Notes under the pieces: model-generated
What the model was told of the DNA's origin: nothing
Seen by the model: only the letters and a program-made list of their open reading frames with translations
Database searches by the model: none
In this document: one piece after another, positions 1 to 13,300 of the stretch
How positions within the stretch are numbered: the stretch's first letter is position 1
Layout of the letters: every line of letters starts with the position of its first letter
Assembly (NCBI RefSeq): GCF_964019385.1
Contig: NC_088644.1
Location: 17,668,358 to 17,732,357, forward strand
Direction of reading: 5' to 3'
Source of the DNA: Sycon ciliatum
Taxonomy: Eukaryota; Porifera; Calcarea; Leucosolenida; Sycettidae
DNA: 64,000 bases
Made by a program: the position numbers and the translations under genes

Positions 1-141
1 CGGGGTAGCGAGGCGGGGAGGGCTGGTATGTATCAGTGTGTTATTGCAGTCGCATGGCTACATACAGTACATCGCGCGCGTGGTCATCATGTTTACCTTC
101 GGGGTTGGGGTGGGGAGGGAACGGAAAAAGAGCTGAAATTA

Positions 142-607
142 TCCATATAAAAATCGCTCTGTGAGCGGTTCAGAAAAACCTTTACTGGTACTGCCCCGTC
201 GTAAAAGTAAGAAATTAGAACTGGCCCATTGTCCCCCCAAATGCGAACTGATCCACCTAAATCGCGAATGACGGGACCCGAACGCACCAGTAGCACGAGG
301 TTCCTACCTGTGGATGCAGATGGGGACGTTGGTCCGGACCATAGGCCATGTACTGTACTAGCGGTAGGCTTCCCTATCAAAATAATAAATTCTACTGCTA
401 CTACTGGTGTTACCCTATGATAATTGCCGTGATCCTGTGCCCTCCCGACCTCGTGCTACTGGTGCGTTCGGGTCCCGTCATTCGCGATTTAGGTGGATCA
501 GTTCGCATTTGGGGGGACAATGGGCCAGTTCTAATTTCTTACTTTTACGACGGGGCAGTACCAGTAAAGGTTTTTCAGAACCGCTCACAGAGCGATTTTT
601 ATATGGA
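142..607. mobile_element. Palindromic MITE with TA target duplication
   Basis: Two arms of about 160 bp (142-301 and 449-607) are nearly perfect reverse complements around a 147-bp centre. Termini begin TCCATATAAAAATCG on each strand and are flanked by TA, as for Tc1/mariner-type elements. No transposase is present. Apparent ORFs on both strands are products of the symmetry. Confidence 0.7.
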
Positions 608-609
608 TA

Positions 610-1282
610 ATGTATGTGTGGCTACGTTAGTGCGAACTTACAATAGATTGTCTGCTTCACACGCTTGTCTAAATTCTAGCACCATCTGCATGTATGTCCC
701 AGCAGCACTGTGCGTTTCGTTATCACCTTTAGAACTGTTATCACCGTCAACGTCTTTGGGTATGCAACTTTCTATGTAGAAACTTGAAAGTGCGCAATTG
801 CGCCTCTCTTACCCTATAAATACACTCATTCGTTACCTACCCCCACTGAGGAGAAAAGAGTTGTGAATGGAAAGAAACCTGAAAAAGAACTGAATTTCAG
901 GAACAGCACTCAAAACAGGGACCTTCATGACAGGCCAACCACGCTCTACAACTTTTAAGTTTTAACTGGGGTGTACTCGTCATATCAGTAGAGATTGCTC
1001 AACATATTTAGACTATTGGTCATCTTAATGTATTTGTCATTCACAGTTTGCATTCAAGTATATTAGTCGCTACTCGAATTTGTAGGGTGGGCAAATTGCC
1101 AATAGCTTGCCAAACACACTTTATAAAAACTCGGGTGTATCAATATCCTTGTCAGTTTTGTGCCTTGTTGTCGCCCTATCTGACTGTATATTATCTCGTT
1201 ACCTTGGTGGGCTGTTAGTCATAACTAGTAACTTATAGGTCCTTCTCTCTTTACAAACACACTTTGTCAAACATTTACAAAC
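610..1282. other. No gene recognised (downstream intron or flank of SYCP1)
   Basis: AT-rich sequence without convincing coding potential. Bases 1155-1195 resemble the arm of the palindromic element at 7439-7687, so part of it is probably an old copy of that family. Confidence 0.4.
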
Positions 1283-1364
1283 CTGCTGCTGCTTCTTTTC
1301 AAGAGCTTCTCCAGCTTTTCCACTGGCGGAAGATGCATTCTCCTGGGTTTGTTCAATCTTTTCC
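1283..1364 (-). CDS. SYCP1: SYCP1 exon 25 (last exon in window)
   Basis: Acceptor ccctaatgcag, donor gtttgt; phase 2 in, phase 0 out. Reads [20 protein letters not shown] and LEKKQQQ. No further exon is recognised between 1 and 1282, so the coding region continues off the left edge. Confidence 0.78.
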
Positions 1365-4300
1365 CTGCATTAGGCACAACGTTAGCAAATTGACCGAAGA
1401 GCACCAGTATCACATGGTGTATGTACAAGTTTGGGTTTTCTGAAGCCTGGCAACATATCTTGACCATGGAAAATATTATTGACATACCATAATTATGTGT
1501 ACACTACTGAATTGACACTCATATGCACCCCTCTATGTCCAAACATGGAAATTTGATACATGCAGATCGTCAGGGACTCGACCAGCTACAACTCTCAGAA
1601 TAATAGACATTGAGGTGAAAACAAAGGCCATAGACCTCACGGACCCATTGGCCATGCTCCGCCCAGGACCTAAGGCAGCATTGCTCTCACAGGCGCTGCC
1701 GGATGCCTTCGTAAATGCGTGAGTATCAGGGGCGGATCCAGGATTTTTCCAAGGGGGGTTCAATTTTTTCCCACCCTACTTAGTGTCGTAATATCTGGAC
1801 TCTATTATGCGTACACTACTGTACACTTATGACTGTATGCGTTGCATGCTGTATGTACGTCACACAGGCCGTTTCCCGGTCCCGTAGGCCAGAACTTTGA
1901 TGTGCTTCACTGGCTCGGGACTTCTCTTGTTTTTCACTTACCTACTGGTTGTGCATTTCTTGCCAAGTATTTCACAAAGCTTGACGCCAACTCTGGGTTT
2001 TACCAAGTGCCCTTGGCCAAGGAATCCCAGAAGTTGACCACGTTTATCACCCCGTTCGGGCGTTTCATGTTCACACGTCTACCATTCGTTATTTGTTCGG
2101 CTCCCGAACGTTTTCAGAAACGAATGGCTCGGATCTTGAACGGTGTGGTTGGTACCGCATGTCAGATGGACGAGGCTCTTTCGGTAGCACTGAAGAGGAA
2201 CATGATAACCGGCTGCACCAGGTGCTACAACGGCTCAGCGACAACGGCGTCACACTCAACCCGGACAAGTGTCTCTTCAAAGTCACTTCTGCCAAGTTCT
2301 TGGGTCATATCATCGACCAAGACGGCATCCACTCTGATCCCCAGAAGGTGCAGGGCATTCAAGACTTCACGCCATGCCAGGATGTCTCGGATGTGAGAAG
2401 CTTTCTCGGCCTCGTCAACCAGCTTGGCAAGTTCTCTCCCTCACTTGCTTCCGTCTCACAGCCGATCCGCGACCTTCTCAAGAAAGGCAATGCTTGGTCC
2501 TGGGGACCCCCTCAGCAATCGGCATTTGAAGAGATCAAGGCTCTTCTGTCGTGTATGCCTGTTCTTGCTCTGTACTCCCCCGAGTACCCAACTATTGTCT
2601 CTGCAGACGCCTCGAGCTATGGTCTCGGTGCCGTTATCAAGCAGCAACAGCCGTCCGGCGATTGGAAACCCGTATCGTTCCAGTCTCGTGCGCTACTGCC
2701 GGCAGAGCGTCGCTATGCTCAAATAGAAAAAGAAGCTCTTGGCCTCACCTGGGCTTGCAACCGATTCTCTGATTACCTCATTGGTAAGAGATTCACGCTG
2801 GAAACCGATCACAAGCCTCTGGTGCCCCATTTCAGCACTAGTGCTCTCGACTCTATCCCTCCACGTGTACTTCGGTTCCGGCTCAACCTGATGCGATTTG
2901 ATTTCGACATCGTACACATCCCTGGCAAAGATCTAATCGTTGCTGATGCCTTATCTAGGTCACCTGCGTCGCGTCCTCTGTCCGCTGATGACGTCCGCCT
3001 CCTCGACGACGCAGAAGCTTTTCTCGACAGTGTGGTTTCTCATCTCCCTGCGTCTGATGCAAGACTGAGTGAGATTCAACACCAGCAGGCTCAAGACCCA
3101 GTGTGTCAACATCTTGTGCAGTACACTCTGTCCGGTTGGCCAAGTTTACAGTCTGCTCCAGTGTCCGTTAAGCCCTACTACGCATCCCGGCAGTCATTCT
3201 GTATCACAGATGGCCTGCTCCTGTACGGTTCCAGAATCGTCATCCCGGACCAGCTCCGTCCAGAAGTCCTCCAGCAGCTCCATGCTGGTCACCTCGGCAT
3301 CACGAAGACCCGCGAAAGGGCTCGCCAGTCAGTTTGGTGGCCAGGTCTAAGCGCCCAGTTGGCTGATATCGTGTCCAATTGCCAAGCCTGCGCTCGTGAC
3401 AAGCCAACGCCAATGGAGCCCCTGCTGTCCTCACGTCTTCCCGAGGCAGGAAGTCGCTGCCGATTTCATGCAGTTCCAAGGCTCTCAGTACCTAGTTGTC
3501 GTCGACTACTACTCCCGATGGATCGAGCTTGCTCAGATGTCCCGTACTTCTGCAGCTTCTCTCATCACGCAACTGAAGTCCATGTTTGCGCGTCACAGCA
3601 ATCCAGATGTGTTTGTTTCGGACAATGGTCCCCCATTCACAAGTGCAGAGGTTTCAGCATGGCTTCAAGAGCAAGGAACCACCCAGCGCATGAGCAGCCC
3701 TCTTCATCCGCAAGGCAACGGCTTAGTGGAACGCGGAGTGCAGACCCTAAAGCATTTGCTGGTGAGGGGAGGTGATCCGTATGTTGCTCTGCAGAGCTAT
3801 CGTGCCAGTCCACTAGCACATGGCTTCAGTCCTGCGGAGCTCCTCATGGGCCGCCACATCCAGACGCGTTTACCCATGTCGGCAGACGTTCGACGGCCAT
3901 ATCTCGTAGATCGCACAGCGTTTGCCGCCAAAGATGCCTCTCTGAAGTCCCGGCAAGCGTCGGATTTCAATTCCCGCCATCGCGCTCTCGATGCTCCGCC
4001 ACTGGTCCCGGGTACCGCTGTCTTTGTTCCGGATAGGAAAGAGCCTGGTATTGTCACTGCCGAGCATTCCACCAGGTCGCTTATCGTGGAGACGCCGTCC
4101 GGTTCGGTTCTCCGCCGCAACTGCAGTGACCTCATCGTCGATCCGCCTGCAGGTCCTGTTAACGCTGTGGACACCGGTGAGCCAGCGTCACCCGCCCAAC
4201 GTCCATCTCCAGGTACTCCCGTCCCTGAGCGTTCCGGTAGAGTTACCCGTTCCGGACGTGCCGTTCATACTCCCATCAGATTCCGTTAATCATTTAGCGT

Positions 4301-7300
4301 TACTCTTTCGTCTTCAGCATTTTTCCTGTTTTGCTAACTTATCGCTCTCTTGCTGCGCGCCCTGAAAGGGGAGATGTCGTAATATCTGGACTCTATTACG
4401 CGTACACTACTGTACACTTATGACTGTATGCGTTGCATGCTGTATGTACGTCACACAGGCCGTTTCCCGGTCCCGTAGGCCAGAACTTTGATGTGCTTCA
4501 CTGGCTCGGGACTTCTCTTGTTTTTCACTTACCTACTGGTTGTGCATTTCTTGCTCCTCATTAGTTTACTCGTCCATGTCTCCTTGTCCATATTGAGAAT
4601 AATACTACACTTAGTAGTCACACTGACGAAATGATGACATACAATTTACATGTACATGTATAAAAGTGCACGTTTGCGTGACATTATTGAAGACACGCGC
4701 CACAAGGAAAAATTTTCATTCAATGTCTTTGCCGCAGAATAGCTGATTGGTACTTTTCTCCAGCAGCTCGTCTATAATAATTGTCCATCATATTGTACTC
4801 CGAGCCACCCAATGTTGATTCCAATATACTGGTATGTAGAGTAGGTTCCATAAGGTAGGCTTCCTGCATCTTCCGTGTCTTAGTCAGTGACGTCCGCAGT
4901 TGGGGAAATTTTTATTATTGGATGATGGGAGGTTGAACTTGAACGTGATTTCCAAAGTTTCGCTCTTTGTTTCACCTTCGACACTAGTGGCTACACTTTT
5001 CTTTGGAGTGTCACCAAAATTCAAGGGCAGCTGGTCTTGAGCCTGCCTCTTTTAGACACCTGGACGAACTCTAAGACAGCTCAAAAAGCACGAGCCGCGA
5101 CGGCACCGCGCCATTCAGAAACTAGTAATAGTAGTGTATTTGAAACTTACTTTCGAAGTTTCCGTAGCAGCTCAACAAGTGCACCTCTTTCTCCAAAGCG
5201 AACGCGTACCGGTAGGTCTATGTAGCTGTATATTCAGTGCGGATCTACTTTACTTTGCACATCTACTACAGTAGTAGTAGATCTACGTACAAGACAACAA
5301 TGTACTACTAGTAGTAGTACTACTACCAAGCTGCATAGCTAGCGGACCGCTCCGGCCTGGGCTGACTGGGCCATAGCATGTGTTAGTGGTCACACCTGAA
5401 CTATGGTCGGAAAAAATCAGGGGGGTTCATCTGACCCCCCCCCCCCCCCCCCCCTGGATCCGCCGTTGGGTATGCTACATGGCACTGCCATCACCCAGGC
5501 GTACAGGGTGTCGGTGTCCTAAACATCCTTTTTCTGAGGGACTGTTACTCTCCATGTCTTCCCCACTACTACCATCAACAAATTCACCAAAGTACATTGT
5601 ACAAGTAATGATATCGTCTTCCGCAGTGAGAGCCTCAATTATTTGTAGGAGAACTTAAATGACGAGAGTTCCACTCCCTAAATTCAAATTTGCATCCAGT
5701 GGTGGCTAGAATGAAGTATTCATGTAGCTGGTGTCTGTCTCAGCGCAAAAGATGGCTTCATCCTCACCAGAGACGCGATCTGATAGCGAAAGGACCTCTC
5801 AGTTCAAGCCAAATCACAGCTCACTAGCTTTTGACAGAAGGTTACGGCACTGGTGGCACCCGCATATTTCCGTCATTTTTCGACCGCGCAGATCTCAGCA
5901 AAGTCAATGAGATGGATCTCTTCAGCATCATGCATGAGCAGTGTGTGGGCCACATGATTTCCTCATTGGTTGATGCTTCGCATCAGAACAGGCATGGGTT
6001 TGCATGCAAGTTGAATTGGTCGAATTCGACCAACTCAATGCAAGTATGGCCAGTAAAGGGATAAAACCTAGACTCAGCCAGCACAGTGGTATTCAGTAGA
6101 CACTGTTCGATTATAACGTTACTTTGTGACATCAGTTTCTGACAGCATATTCTTTGCAATAGTGTTAGACAGTAGAGACCGATACCGCAACTACATACCG
6201 TAACTGAGCGGATTCCTCTTCCATATCAGATATCATCTTCTTCTGTTCTGTTTCAGTCTCAACATGATTCTGTGAATCCAGCACAGGATACAAGGAACAA
6301 GACAAATTAATACTAAGGGCCGGGTTCCACTGTGGCTCTGCGACTCCTCTGCTCCGCGGCACTTGGCTGCATGCAGCGGAGCAGCGCAGTTCCACCGACA
6401 CTCGCCATTTGCGGTACCGCGGTCATGCTCGAGGTTTTTTTGATTGTGTTTTATTTGCCTGCCTGCGCGTGTGCAAGCGCGAAATCGAAAAATCCTCGTG
6501 TTCTGGCCTGTGCAACGAATTACAATTTGAATTTTAAAATTCTCGCGTATAAAACAATGGAAAGTACTGGAAAAGTGGCCGAGCCACGACCGCGGCTTGC
6601 AGTTTTTGATCAAGCAGCGTAGCGAAAGTTCGTGGTGAGCCGCGGCCTCGCTGCACCAGTCCGAGCCGCGGTCATTATGGTAAATGGTAATGATGACGTT
6701 TCATGCCGCGGATGACATGCAGCGGAGCAGCGGAGCCGCAGTGGAACCTGGCCCTAACAAACACTGAGGTTTTTGCTGCATGCAGTTCCATGAGCACACT
6801 TTATCAGTCTCAGGTGAAAGGTATTCCAACTGTATCTACATGTACTAATGTATGTTGTGCGGGGACAATCAGTAAAGCAATCCCTCCGTGTCCAGTTTGC
6901 AAACCACACCCACTTACAGCAGTAGCTCTTGCTGTAGCATATCTGGTTGAGACTGTCCCGATAGCAAGGTGTCGCAAATCTCACAACTGAGATCATGAAT
7001 TATTCGTATTACATGATCTATATCTATTTGCTTGACTCACATGGCAGTGAAGACACACGTGGAAAAAATGGCAGTAAATACACCAAGGCGGCACGATATA
7101 CGAAGTGGCAGCGAAATCCCGTAACTTACTGTGGTAATAATATTCCTCTTAGGTGAGTGAGCTCCCCGTAACACTGTATCCAATTGTACCAATAACTAAT
7201 TATATCATGTAAAACTTTCCTAGCAATCACATAAATAGCCAGCCTTTCTAACAATAAACATCTCCAATCGCTCCCTTGAACCCTCGACTACACTTGTGTG

Positions 7301-10300
7301 AGCCGTAGAACAGGTGAGCTACTTATCTACTTGAAGTCAACTATATTGGTTGACTGCCTGGTGCCACTAGATAGATCACTGGCCATGACATGTGGTGCTG
7401 TGACCAGGATCAAGCGATAATGCTAAACGTTTTTTAATGTAGAAAGGAAAAGGACATAACTATGGAAACGAGTTAAGAGTAACTCTCCATCACTGTAATC
7501 AGATACTATAATACAGTCAGAAAGTGCAACAACTAGGCACAAAACTGACAGGTGTCAGGACGTCGAATGTCTCAGTACTCTGTCAGTTTTGTGCCTAGTT
7601 GTTGCACTTTCTGACTGTATATAGTACTGGTTACAGTGATGGAGAGTTACTCTTAACTCGTTTCCATATGTCCTTTTCCTTTCTACATTTATTATTCGCT
7701 CAACATCCGAGTTTTTTAATGTGTGTCCTCTTCTTGAACAGAATGACGGACAATCGAAGTACCACCTTGACAAGATCACTGCCAAGGCACGCAAGTCACC
7801 AGCAGAACTTGTTGGTGGCCTTGCAGGCCGGCACATCCGCACTCGAAGCGCTGAACCGACCAGCACAAGCTCAGAAACTCCGGGCTCTGTCACGCGGGTT
7901 GACATCTGTCCTGAACTCGCTGAAGAAGTTCGCTTTGGCAATCGAAGAAGGGCCTCCGCCCAAAAGACCACGACAATCCGGTGTTGCACCACTGAGGTCA
8001 ACACCCATAGTAGAGAGGTTCGGCTACAAGTAACGCGTACGCGACGAAAGTGTTGGCCACACGTTGCAAAGCTACGCGGGCGCAGAGTTTGATTCGGCTT
8101 CGCGTTGTGGCAAGCCAAGCCGGATCTCCGGGACAACCAAAATGGCGACATCGAAGGTTCTTGAAAAATCTTCGCGGAGCGCGATCCGTGTAGATCGCCA
8201 GATTCACGTCAAGTCGTGAGCTCCAGACCGCGTCCTTTTCATCCTCAAACCCAGTTGATAGATCTACACGTAGAGTTTGGCCCAAAAACGCGTAGCCGAA
8301 CCTCTCTAGTAACTCCTGCAGTTGCCGCTGCCCGGGACGCCGCCAAGGCGGAAAGGGAACGCCTGACGGCCGCAACCGACGCAGCCGCCGTCGACGCCGC
8401 CAGTCTTGCCTCTGCCAAAGCAGAGATGCTGGGCCAGGAATACTGCCTGGTGTGCTGGTTGTGAGTTTGCTAGTGGAGTTGTCACACTAGCTTTGTATCA
8501 TATGCACACCACAGACACAATGGAGGACACTCACTTTTATCTCAGACTTTGCACTATCCAATGCAGAGGAAATGCTCTGGTGTTCCTTCTCCAAAGTTTC
8601 TTTGCACTCCTGTGAAAGAACGCGAGACGAAACGTGTGAGTGAGCCTAAGTCTTAGCAAATCAAAGCTAAACATCTCAAAAAACACATGCGTATGACAAC
8701 TGTAGGTGGACTATGCCATGTCATGGTTGCCATTGAGAAAAAAAGAAATTATGACAGTCTTGCAGAGTCCGGGTGGTGACAATTTTATCTTTAGACCATA
8801 GACCCCTTGCACATGGATGGCCCATGGCGCTGCACTCGAGGGACCCACATTTTGTGGAGAACAGGTAGAGAGAACAGCACGATGTGATGGAAGCAGTGAA
8901 TTGCAAAAGGTCAATTACCTTTTCACTGCCTCCAAATAACTCCAACTATAAATGGATAACGTTCATGCACTATACTGCTATTACCGGTACCAAGAGTAGA
9001 TAAACAAGAGTGTGCAACTCGCGGATGGGTAGGCCCACGGCGGAATTTTTTGTTGACGTAATCTTTTCGACGACGCACGAGCTGCGAGTCTTTCGGAAAG
9101 TTTTCCCTCGTGCTCTTGGCCGGCTTTACACTACAAGGTCGGTGCCCAGCACGTGCTCTCACACTGCTCTGCGGCGAAATGCGCGTTCTTCTGAAAAAAG
9201 GTGACGTCAACAAAAAATTCCGCCGTGGGCGGGGGTATCTGCAGATTGTGCAGGAGAGATCCGGAGTTGCACACTCTTGTTTATCTACTCTTGCCGGTAC
9301 TGGTATATCAAAGCATAGCGGGTGTCATTGGTTGATGATAACATACTACAGCAAGGGTCGATTGTCAGATGAAATGAGTGTTGCAGCCGTAATATCTTAC
9401 CTTTAAGGAATCAACTTCAATGGAAAGTTGAGCATGGCTTGTTCTGCAGAATTCATCAACAATAAATTAGAACACAAACGTTGAAACCAAGTTCTCATCG
9501 CTACATGTACATGTACGTACAGTGAATGCACTTGAATGAGAACCACAGAGCAGCGTAGAGTTAACAAACTCACTTCAATGTTTCCAGTTCCCCTTCAGTG
9601 CTGTGCAGCTGATCGCCAAGGTCTCGTTGAGATGTTCGAGCCTTCTCTAGATCACTGTGCATGTTTGCAAGTGCACCCTATAACCACAGACAACACAATG
9701 CCCCACAGATAAAATTAATCAAAACTAACCGTTTCTGCACAGAATCACTATTCGAATTGAGCTCTTCTACAACATTTTAAAGGGGCTGTCCGGGGTTACT
9801 GGCTGTCAAATTTTTCTACGGATTATTCAGCCCCCGTCCACCCAATGATGTAGTGAATAGGGCAACCACACAAAGCTAGTACCAGCCATGGAGGTGGAGG
9901 AAAAAGTTTCAACATGCAACCATCCAGTTCACCTTTTGTATAGCCAATTCATCTTGAAGGCCAATGTTCTTGTCACTCAGAGCAGCACAGTCCGCCTTCA
10001 AAGTGGCAAGATCCTTATGAGCAGCTTCAAGGTGTGTCTTAGAGAAGAAAAAATGCAGAAGAAACCACAAGAAACAATGGAACAATGCATGATGATTAGA
10101 ACGTTGTTCGTCAACATTTCTATATTTAGGGTAACACAGAGCTCACTGACTTGTCAGTTTGAGCACTCTGGCAAGGTACGTTCGGGCCTGATTGGAAATT
10201 TTTATTTCCATTGCTATCAGGTTCGGCCTCATTTCCTCTGTGCTGCGCTGATGAGTTCAAAAAGAACGAAACAGCATGCTGTCCGCAGATTGAGTATTTC

Positions 10301-13300
10301 GCTCCTGCTCTTGTAGCAGTTGAGCACTCTTGCGTGGGGTAGTGCCTTTGCTGTTTGCGTTACGCAGAGCTCACTGACTTGTCAGTTTGAGCACTCTGGC
10401 AAGGTACGTTCGGGCCTGATTGGAAATTTTTATTTCCATTGCTATCACGTTCGGCCTCATTTCCTCTGTGCTGCGCTGATGAGTTCAAAAAGAACGAAAC
10501 AGCATGCTGTCCGCAGATTGAGTATTTCGCTCCTGCTCTTGTAGCAGTTGAGCACTCTTGCGTGGGGTAGTGCCTTTGCTGTTTGCGTTACGCAGAGCTC
10601 ACTGACTTGTCAGTTTGAGCACTCTGGCAAGGTACGTTCGGGCCTGATTGGAAATTTTTATTTCCATTGCTATCAGGTTCGGCCTCATTTCCTCTGTGCT
10701 GCGCTGATGAGTTCAAAAAGAACGAAACAGCATGCTGTCCGCAGATTGAGTATTTCGCTCCTGCTCTTGTAGCAGTTGAGCACTCTTGCGTGGGGTAGTG
10801 CCTTTGCTGTTTGCGTTACGCAGAGCTCACTGACTTGTCAGTTTGAGCACTCTGGCAAGGTACGTTCGGGCCCGATTGGAAATTTTTATTTCCATTGCTA
10901 TCACGTTCGGCCTCATTTCCTCTGTGCTGCGCTGATGAGTTCAAAAAGAACGAAACAGCATGCTGTCCGCAGATTGAGTATTTCGCTCCTGCTCTTGTAG
11001 CAGTTGAGCACTCTTGCGTGGGGTAGTGCCTTTGCTGTTTGCGTTACGCAGAGCTCACTGACTTGTCAGTTTGAGCACTCTGGCAAGGTACGTTCGGGCC
11101 TGATTGGAAATTTTTATTTCCATTGCTATCAGGTTCGGCCTCATTTCCTCTGTGCTGCGCTGATGAGTTCAAAAAGAACGAAACAGCATGCTGTCCGCAG
11201 ATTGAGTTTAGGGTAACACAAATAGGAGAGAAGTCCTCCGGCTCGAGAGAGTGCACAATGCTCATGAGAGAAGAGCTAATCCACACAAATGATACTGAAG
11301 ATACTAGTAGTCCATTTTAGTCCATTTTGGCTTGATTATTTGTAACATGGTGCTCACCTCAACTCCCTCCAGGCTGTCTTTCAAGCTCAAATAGTTGCTA
11401 TGAGCAGCAGCAAGTGTCTCTTCCAGAGCTGATTTTTGTGATTGCATGCTTTCCAACTGTGACTCGAGTGTATCCTATAGGCAACAGAGGAGGTCCAGTG
11501 AAACAACAAACAGTCAATGAAGACCTCACACATACTGGTACACACACAATATGCTCAACACAAGTACACAAGTCAATATTACAACTTTGCAAGATATCCA
11601 CCGATGTAGTAGTTGACACCTATAAAGGCTACAACCATGAATAACATGAAGACTGCAATAGCATACAATCCAGCAGTACACTATAACAATCCCACACTTG
11701 TACTGGACCTATTGGTTTGTGCATGGGGAGGGGAGGGGGAGGGGACTCTGATGCGCAAACACAGCATCACAAAGAATCACTCCTGGCATTATGACAGATC
11801 ATAACATGAAGTACCCATTGGACCGTTTATTTTCAGGTGTGTGCGTGGGGGGGGGGGGGGGGGGCACTTCAAGTTCAAACTGTGCTGTATCTAGTGCTGG
11901 AAAGAATTGTTTATGTCTGATGTCTTCGGAGACAGGTCGGAAACGGGTCTGCTAATACTGGTGGTCCATAATGCTGGATCATTACAAACATTTTGGTAGA
12001 AGGAATTTGCTGGCTGTACATTTCAACATATTCATGTAAACGCCGCCAAAACATTAGGACTATAGCTACCATCTACCTTTCTCCTAAGTTTTCATACGGA
12101 CGGAAGAAATCTGGGCCTAGTCTTCGGGGTGCTGAGTCCAATGGTCTTGGTCCGAGGAAGCTGAGACGCTCCCTTCCTCCTTTATTCCCAATCGAACTCG
12201 CGCACTTCCATCGAAACTGGGTGACTGCGCCCTACTAGATTGGGATTTGTATGGAAAAAGTCACTAAAAACGCCGTTTCGTTCTTATAAAAGCACGGATG
12301 ACCGTGATTGGTCCAAATGTTGCAGTCTTTTGGCCGCTGAGCCGACTGGTTTTGGTCCGAAAAGGCTGCAATGCAGCGTTCGGCTCTTATTCCCAATCGA
12401 ACACGGTTGAGTAAGCGATCACGTGCTCATACGTACACCAGTCGCCTGGTCACCGTGCCTGCAGGCTACAATTTTCACACCAAGGTTCAACTCAAAGGTT
12501 CAAACTAGGGAGTCGTAAGAGGCTTTTACGACTCCCTGGTTCAAATGTTCAACTCGAGTGACAGGAACGGGCCCAAGCAGGTTGTAAATCAGGGAGTAGT
12601 ACTACTCCCTGTTGTAAACTCAGCACCCCGAAGACTACAACTGGTGAACATTTGATTTTAGCGTATACTTCAACTTGGAATGCAGTTGCGAGGGTGGGAA
12701 ACACAACAAACTTGCATAATAGAGAGGTTCAGCGTAACGTAACTACATCAGTAAAAAAACGTAGTCGATCTACGGAAAGGCTGACGTAAACTGCATGCAG
12801 ATCTGTGTTCCGCCATACGGAGTTTTCAAAATCACGTAGCTGCCCTTGGCAACTCCGAACGTGACAGTGTACAACCGGATCGACCTGGGGAGAGAGTCAT
12901 GAATGTGTACCACAATCCACTTACGGAGCACCTACGTTATCATAGCCCTATCTACGTACTCTACGTGGACAACTTTCCATAAGTGGAGCGCAAACACGCG
13001 AATTCACGGGTGTAGTATTGTTTCTTCTTCAGTCCAAAACAACAAGAGTCCAGAGTCAAACCATGCACAGCAACTAAAAGCCGCGAAGTCCGTTTCATGC
13101 GCGCGCGCGGGAAACGGCACATGCTACATGCATAACATCACGATGTACTACTACTACTACATGCATCATGAATGTCTGGAGTGGCCAAGGAATGCCACAG
13201 CGCGTAGGAACACGTGAACACTACATCTCTCCCAAGCACAGATGAAAAAACGTAGGGTGAAAAGTGGAAAACTGAAAACTGAAAACACGAGGCATGGATA

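Larger units (their letters stand above)
1784..4609 (+). mobile_element. Ty3/Gypsy LTR retrotransposon, internally deleted
   Basis: Bounded by 5-bp duplications cttag (1779-1783 and 4610-4614). The 3' LTR is 4375-4609 (235 bp, TG...CA) and follows a purine tract (gaaaggggaga). The 5' LTR retains only its first 180 bp (1784-1963) and then runs directly into the middle of the reverse transcriptase. The primer-binding site, gag, protease and N-terminal RT are therefore gone. It lies in SYCP1 intron 24 in the opposite orientation. Confidence 0.88.

Noticed and set aside
93..779. Paired ORFs encoding the same peptide on both strands at the left edge
   Set aside because: They come from the arms of a palindromic MITE.
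9010..9406. Small ORFs with shared peptide [17 protein letters not shown] ends
   Set aside because: They lie in the complementary arms of MITE copy A and mirror each other.
10139..11206. Direct repeats as a CRISPR array
   Set aside because: Units are contiguous 228-bp copies without unique spacers, in a eukaryotic intron.
10320..11216. Repeated 74-codon ORFs as a gene family or peptide array
   Set aside because: They recur only because the DNA is a 228-bp tandem array; no signal peptide, domain or start context sets them apart.
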